Origin: Oenanthe sinensis
Taxonomy: Eukaryota > Streptophyta > Magnoliopsida > Apiales > Apiaceae
Assembly: GCA_028671895.1 (NCBI GenBank)
Contig: JAPMAC010000197.1
Location: 8,388,668-8,452,667, forward strand
Direction: 5' to 3'
DNA length: 64,000 nt
Shown piece after piece: positions 57,791 to 64,000 of the stretch; the first letter of the stretch is position 1; every line of letters begins with the position of its first letter. The notes under the pieces are model-generated. The model had not been told where the DNA came from. It saw only the letters and a list, made by a program, of their open reading frames with translations, and did not search any database. The position numbers were made by a program, and so were the translations under genes.

Positions 57791-60700
57791 CAGCATAATT
57801 ATTTGTATGTTAAATATTTGTTGAGTATTAGTCAATGATATCTTGCTTAATTGCTCTGATATTTTGCTATGATATTTTTAATTGTTTTGTTAAAAATAAT
57901 TGTGATACTTTTGATATTAGTGATAGTATTTAGAATTTATGTTCTAAGTAAACAATATATATTTTAAAAATCACTAATATTGAAATCTGAAGTATTTTCT
58001 AAGTTATGTGTATAAAATTCTCAATATTTTATATACTTGAGAAATATTTCTAAATTTGATTTTGTTTGCGAGTAGTTGCAATTAGGATCATAAGTATTAA
58101 ATGTCAATATTTAAAGGACTTGTGAATTTATATTCAACTTATTTCTCGAGCTTACGTATATCATTAATAATTATTCTGAGTATAATTGCAATATGCTTGA
58201 GTGACAATTATTATATATAGTGTAGGAAGTTAGATGCTAATATTCAATCTTATGAATATTTTAATATTTAGCAAAATTATTTTATCCTTTTAAAATTATG
58301 TATTGAAGCAATTCAATGTTTATTAGTTTCATAATTCTGATTTGATAAAATATAAGAAGCATAATTTCTTACATTTTGAAATTATTGATAAATATCAAGT
58401 AATGATATTTTGTTAATGTTTCTTTACAATTAATTGTGATATTTTTAATATTAGTGATAATACATGTTGTTTATCTGAAATCACTAATAATAAAAATATG
58501 TCTAAATGCTTATTGTTCTACTGAATAATTGCCACATGTTATTTGAGTTATATATGTTATGTGGTAACTATTTAGTATTATAGAAGTATTACTATTAGTT
58601 TTCTTTCTTTGACTGAATTTTAAACATGAATGTATTAAAAAGAATTTCTTGACTATTTCTTTTTCAAAATATTTTATTCAAAGATACATTCATTTTTCTA
58701 TCAGTTTTAGAGAAGAAAACTTTAAAATTCTATTTCAAAACTTCTTTTTTGAAAATCTTTTGATTTACAGCCCTACTTTGATTTTTAAATCCTAGGGTGT
58801 GAATCAACTTTTCTTGAGGATAATTTTTCTCCAATCTCAAAATCTTTTATTCTCTCTATATTTTCAAAACTGTTTTCTCTCTTAATTTTTTTTAAAGTGG
58901 CAAAAACTTTGTGACTGCTATTTTATTTGGAGAAATTATTTTTACTTTGAGGTACCAATCACTTGTAAATTTATTTTTTTTCGAACACTTGTTTCAATGT
59001 ATGTTTCACATTGATTCATAGTACCTAAATAGTGGTTGTTGCTTTGAAGGCCTTGTACTGTATTGTTAAGCATACATCCACCCTTATTGACATGTATTTT
59101 CTTTTTAAGACGGGGATATTATCAGGCAGATGAAAATGATATAAATCATAATTGTATTATGAGTCGAAAAATCATAGTCCTCTATCTGATAAGGATGTTT
59201 TGCAAAATTGTTTTCAAAACGTACATTATTAAGGTATAATGGAAAATAGTTATTTTATTGAGATAGAATTTGGTAAGAGAGTTGAATTTCTTCTTTGGTA
59301 TAAATTCCCGTATTTTATTATGGGAAGTTTGCCTTATAAGAAATTCATAAGGGATAAAAACTTTCTTCTCTGATACACTTTCCTGCATTTTACTATGGGA
59401 TAAATATCTTAAAGAATATTTCATATCATGCACTTAATGATAAATCATTAGTTCCGACAAAACTCTTTTGCTAAAAGCATTTTAATGCAATCCATTACCA
59501 TTCCTTATTATATTTTTCCTTCTCTTTTAGATGAAAAATATGTTTTGGAATCTTAAAGTGATTATCTTTTCTTTTTGACTTTATCCGTTTAGCCCTCAGT
59601 GGCTTTAGAAGCTGGCCAAGAGGTTGAAAACCCATCAATTTCTTACCCAGGCCATAGTACCAAACACTAATTCATCCACTTCCATATATTAACCCTTGCA
59701 GATATAAGGAACACATGTTAGTTAGAGTTTGATAAGGAAGAAACTGCATTTGGTGCAACAAATAAGGATGAAGTCGGAAGTGCACCCAAAGCTCTACCTC
59801 TTGAGAAGAAAAGCACTATATAACTGAGGTAACTGTAAGCTTATATGCATCTTCTCAAAAGGATGCAGAGCTGAAAAGGCAATAAAACTGTCACTGGAAT
59901 CATTTTCTCAACAGGGTGAGTCCATTGAAATTCACTCGTCAGCCAGAACATCTTGTAATGAGTCAAGCACACCACTAGCGCTCACAGTGATGGTAAGCCT
60001 AAACAAATAAATTCTAAGAACACATTGCAAGACGAGCACAGTAAGAGGTATAGGCATTCAGATGAGATACAGACTCTAGCCATACATTACATTATCCAGG
60101 TATCTACCTCAAACAGAAGTTAATCTTCTGCATCCCGAAAGGGAGATCTCTTATTCAGATTTATCTAGGCTTGAGAGGCAACTGCTTGGCAAGAATTCTT
60201 TGGATGAGTCAAGTATGGTATTTTATAGAAAATTCCCATCGCAGGGTTATGAGAGAAACGTAGGTTCTAAACTGCCATTCATTACATTGCCTACTATGTC
60301 GCCCCTCCTGGAAGGAATATTTCCAAATCCTAAAAAGGAGTGTTCACCTCCCGTTTATGGAAAAGGTGTGAGGCAACTCCTTGATAGAACAAGGCAGGAT
60401 TCCCTAAAAGATATTAATATCTTGGGATAACCCATCTCATAGAGGTGAGGATCCACTAGAAAGTGATTTAGAAAAAGCTATTGATTCTGGTGTTGAGACA
60501 ATGCTTATGCATGATAGATCAAGAACACCTCTACGAGGGAATTCTCCACTTGATAGTGATTCAGTTCATTATGATGAATCAGGTGTTGGGAATATAACTG
60601 AATTGATGGATTTCACTTGTAGGTACATAATGCTATATTTAGAATGCAGAGTGAAAGTTAGAGAGAGAAACACTTAAGTGAAAGTGAGGGAGAGATACAC

Positions 60701-61566
60701 TTGAGTGATAGATAAGGAGAGAAAGAGTGAAACACTTCAAAGTGCTCAACACCTGAGTGTAAACACCAGCAGAACGTAGTAGAAGTGAGGAAACCATAGA
60801 CCAAACATTTATCCTTACTACTTCTGAAAGAAAAACTACTATATTTTCCCAATCAATGACAGACAAGAACCTTCTTTGGAAGACAAACCATTCAAAAGAT
60901 GGGCCATTGGAGGATTCATCAACTAAGGGGGAGAATTTAGTAAGAAAAATGAGAAGTTAATAAAGTCTTATTTTCGTATCCATAGGAGAAGTTAATATCC
61001 TTAGGGGGAGAATTTAGAAAAGAAAAAGAAGAAAGTCTTATTTTCTGATCCTTATGGGAAACAACAAAATATGAGAGAATCAAGAAACTGTATCCTAATC
61101 TTGAAATGAGTTGTCAGTAGAGGATTCCTCATCCAAGTGAGATGCATAGAAAAGAATTGACACTTCCATTGATCATCTAAAGAGAAGAAGAAGATAGAGA
61201 AGGAGAATTACATTCTAACAGGGAGAACATTACTTGAGCTATGTTCTATGTTATATTGAAGACGTTCCTAGGAATTTTAATTATTATGAAGCTCTATTCA
61301 TGATAAGTTCTTTAAGTTCAAACTACGAAGGATTTTGAAGCAGAGAAAGCACAGACATAGAAGAAATAAAGTTGATACTACATGAATATCAGTTCAGTGC
61401 TAGAGGAACAAACATCTTTCATTTCAGTTACACAAGAATTCTGGAAATGTAGAATCTGATCCAGAAAAACAAGTAGCATTATTTACAAGTCTCGGACAAT
61501 TACTTTTTCTAGTTGTTAGTTGAGTTATCCTCTATATGGGATTTGTTTGCTAAGTTTAACAATCAA
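57791..61566 (+). other. E1 AT-rich 3' region between pol and 3' LTR
   Basis: About 3.8 kb. The first part (to about 58550) is the inverted counterpart of E0 1-850 and contains an internal duplication of about 450 bp (AATATTTAAAGGACTTGT at about 57667 and 58111). Elsewhere the only open frame worth a mention is 60200-60430 (76 codons, MDESSMVFYRKFPSQGYERN), which resembles nothing known to me. By position this would be where SIRE elements carry an extra 3' ORF, but no similarity to the E5 ORF was seen. Two AGGGGGAGAATTTAG blocks (about 60927 and 61003) resemble polypurine tracts. Confidence 0.6.
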
Positions 61567-61578
61567 ATAGGGGGATAT
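61567..61578 (+). other. E1 polypurine tract
   Basis: AATAGGGGGATA directly before the 3' LTR start. Confidence 0.75.
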
Positions 61579-63382
61579 TTTTGGTGAGATTACGAATCTA
61601 TATGAATAGTAATCGTGATAACTCAACACTAGAATATGACAAGTAAATAATATTACGCCTATACAAAAATCAGGAAGAAATGAAGACAGGGAAAATATAG
61701 TGAATCAAGACTTTAGAATAAGTTTTGAAGTCTACTACATGTCACTGAAAGAAGTTCATTAATATGTTCAAGCCATAGTGAAGAATAATGTCTAAAGACT
61801 TTTAGGGTTTCAGAAGTGTTGAAGATTCATTATAATGTGCCACGTGAAGATTTCAGTGTATTAACATTGATTGAAGATAAATAGTTTTCGAAGCATAGGA
61901 ATCTAGAAGTGTAAAGACAAAGTTTAAAGAAGACAGCTACAGTCTTGAAGCAATACTCACTGAAAGAAGTTCATTTATATGTTCAAGCATTAGTGAAGAA
62001 CATAGAATGTAGTATTCAAGATTGTGGTAATAATAGAGACGTTGTCTAAGTACCAGAAAAGATTCTAGTGAAAGTTACAGTGTTTATTGACAGTTAGTGT
62101 TTGAAGCAATGAAACAGTCCAAGGTTAATCAACTGAAACAGAACAAAAGTCAAGGAAATTTAATTCAGTGTTAGTCGTTTATGAACCAGACCATTACACT
62201 AAGCGTCAACACAACAAGAAGAGAATTACTTTGATTTATTAGAAGAAAATCAGTTGATCAAGCCAGAAGAGTAAAAACCAAGTGGTAAATACTTCAAACA
62301 TTTCAAGAAATTGTTTATGAAAAGTATTACTACATTTGGTCTCTCTTGTACTCTTGAAGCACTATAGAGGCGCAACAAGAATGTCAAAGGCACAACAAAC
62401 ATATCTTATAAGGCGCAAGGAAAGCTTGCAATAGAAACTAAGTGGTTTGTGGCGCCTGTACAAGGAACTCAGTGTGCAGGCGCAACAAAACTCAAGCCAA
62501 GGCGTAACAAAAGCTTAGCCAAGGTTTTGTGGCGCCTATACAGGGGAATACGAGTATATGCGTAACAAACCTTGACAAGGGGCGCAAGGAAACTTCAAGC
62601 AAACATTCTAAGGCATTTAGTGGCGCCTATACAAGGCATACAGAGTAGAGGTGCCACAAACAATCATCTAGGCGCAACAAAGATGTAACAACAAAGGGAT
62701 TTTGTGCTGCCTACACACTGCAACTAGAATACAAGTGCAACAAAGGACTTAGCATTGAAAAGAACAAATCAATTCTAATTGATTTGAAAAGTCTACACAT
62801 ATAAATAAAATGACGTGCTCATTTTGTTAAAAAAGTTGAATAGTTGAGATATACAACAATACAGAGAGATACAGAGAGAAACCAGAAGCTGGAGAAGAAG
62901 AAGATATAAATCCATACATATATCTTCGTCACCGGAGTTTTATAATCTAGCCGGTTCATTATATTGCAAATACATAGGGCTATTGTAAAACACTCTCTGT
63001 TAGCTTGATTCCTTTAGTACAGACACATATTCAAATATTGTATAGGGATTAAGTTATATCTCTTTGTAGAAGTAAAGAACTAATTTGTTCTTTGGAAACC
63101 AGTTATATTTTTATCTGGGTGTAGCAACCTCAGGGTTTATATACGAAAGATATATTTCCCGAAACTTGTCTCATTAAATTACTTGTTAATTTTCTAGAAC
63201 ATAATGATTATTCATAAATACAAAAAATAAGTAAGCCAGCCTCCTAAACACTTTTCACCTCATGCATTCGAACCCACTAACCGAACACTAAATTATTTAT
63301 TCATAAAAGATTCGAAAGAATTTTTTTTAATTTAGTGAGTATCGTATTCAACCCCCCTTCTACGATACTTCGGGACCCAACA
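61579..63382 (+). repeat. E1 3' LTR (1804 bp)
   Basis: Corresponds to the reverse complement of 6334-8151. The first two bases read TT instead of TG, and the end is GGGACCCAACA. Contains the ATTCAACCCCCCTTCTAC motif near 63347 and the GGCGCC minisatellite. Confidence 0.88.
62355..62760. repeat. Degenerate GGCGCC / GGCGCAACAAA minisatellite in E1 LTR
   Basis: Repeated GGCGCAACAAA and GTGGCGCCTATACA blocks, about eight imperfect units of 40-60 bp, the inverted equivalent of 6970-7440. Confidence 0.75.
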
Positions 63383-63656
63383 CTGTGACATTTTGTACCC
63401 AAAACAAACGCGCTACCAAGCTGCATTATATCCCTCACTATAGCATCTTGAATTAATAATTAATCATTTCATTCCTTCCGGAGAACCTAAAAGGTGCATG
63501 CCTATTTAAGAGAGGGTCTTTTCTCGGTTGGGCATGTTTGGATGGTAGTCAAATAAGACGTATTATTTAACGCAAATCACCAAATATTTAAACAAAAATC
63601 ACCAAAAAAAATTATATATAAACTACCAAAAAAGCATCCAAATCTGATTGTGTAGT

Positions 63657-63752
<96 letters not shown>

Positions 63753-64000
63753 AAACTACTGAAAATCGAATCATAAATCAAGAAACTCGAAATTCTCCGG
63801 ATCTACGTTCTTATCATCACAATACATTATATATAACCATAAACTTATTTGTGAAATCTGTTTTACGTTGCCTCTTCATGTTGTATATTATGAGTATTGT
63901 GAGAGTTCATCGCATTCTGGTAAGATCTATCAAAGAATCTTGATGTCGCTCTTAAAATCCAGTTTGAACATTGTATTACACACAAACATATATGTATACA
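63383..64000. other. Flank outside E1, no gene recognised
   Basis: AT-rich sequence without a convincing open frame, LTR boundary or repeat other than the (TA)n tract. Its first five bases (CTGTG) are the expected right TSD of E1. Confidence 0.5.
63659..63749. repeat. (TA)n microsatellite, 91 bp
   Basis: An uninterrupted TA dinucleotide run of about 45 units; assembly length may be unreliable. Confidence 0.97.

Larger units (their letters stand above)
8152..63382 (+). mobile_element. E1: host copia element (outermost), 3' half only in window
   Basis: E1 is visible as two pieces separated by the 49-kb E2 insertion: 8152-8324 (start of RNase H) and 57292-63382 (rest of RNase H, about 3.8 kb AT-rich 3' region, polypurine tract, 3' LTR). 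Joining across E2 restores an RNase H phrase at the TSD GTCAA. The 5' part (LTR, gag, protease, integrase, RT) is absent; the simplest reading is that E0 inserted into E1, placing the missing half left of the window. The expected TSDs are then GATAC (8152-8156) for E0 and CTGTG (63383-63387) for E1, with partners off the left edge. Confidence 0.7.

Noticed and set aside
60200..60430. 76-codon ORF in the E1 3' region as a host gene exon
   Set aside because: It lies inside a retrotransposon 3' region between pol and the polypurine tract, with no homology recognised and no splice context evaluated; retained only as part of that region.

Overview
The window is plant nuclear DNA, almost certainly from a eudicot with a large retrotransposon-rich genome. 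It is AT-rich, and every coding trace belongs to Ty1/copia or Ty3/gypsy LTR retrotransposons primed by initiator tRNA-Met (TGGTATCAGAGC-type primer sites). No host gene, rRNA, tRNA gene or CRISPR array was found. Species cannot be fixed from the sequence. Element names E0-E7 are local to this report.

Layout: a Russian-doll stack of insertions, several proved by exact 5-bp target-site duplications (TSDs). E0 (1-8151, minus strand, runs off the left edge) is an old SIRE-like copia. It appears to have inserted into E1, a plus-strand copia of the same family whose visible part is 8152-8324 plus 57292-63382. E2 (8325-57291, minus, TSD GTCAA) is a Tekay/Del-like gypsy reduced to two roughly 4.4-5 kb LTRs and a gag-plus-partial-protease interior, resembling a TR-GAG. 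E3 (10816-48227, plus, TSD AGTTA) is a chromodomain gypsy inside the 3' LTR of E2; its two termini do not match each other. E4 (14277-14364 plus 44740-45711) is a minus-strand LTR of the E5 family inside the E3 integrase. E5 (14365-44739, plus, TSD TTCTT) is a SIRE-lineage copia inside E4, with nearly intact gag-pol and a very long extra 3' ORF. E5 is interrupted twice by one defective copia family: E6 (15802-24443, TSD AGAAG) in gag and E7 (27718-36468, TSD AAAAC) in integrase.

Three things deserve attention. First, E6 is an aberrant provirus: two LTRs head-to-head around a 27-bp copy of the 3' end of initiator tRNA-Met, with an A-to-T change exactly at the m1A58 position that normally stops reverse transcriptase, and with no LTR at the other end. 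It looks like an integrated reverse-transcription intermediate caught before the second strand transfer. Second, E5 carries dense arrays of a 10-bp near-palindrome (ATCRRYYGAT) in its LTR, in gag, between integrase and RT, upstream of the 3' ORF and inside the 3' ORF. Two of the arrays lie upstream of TATA boxes. Third, E6 and E7 share the same disabling lesions (integrase deletion, broken zinc knuckle, RT frameshift), so both were probably mobilised in trans.

The right flank (63383-64000) is outside all recognised elements and contains a 91-bp (TA)n microsatellite.
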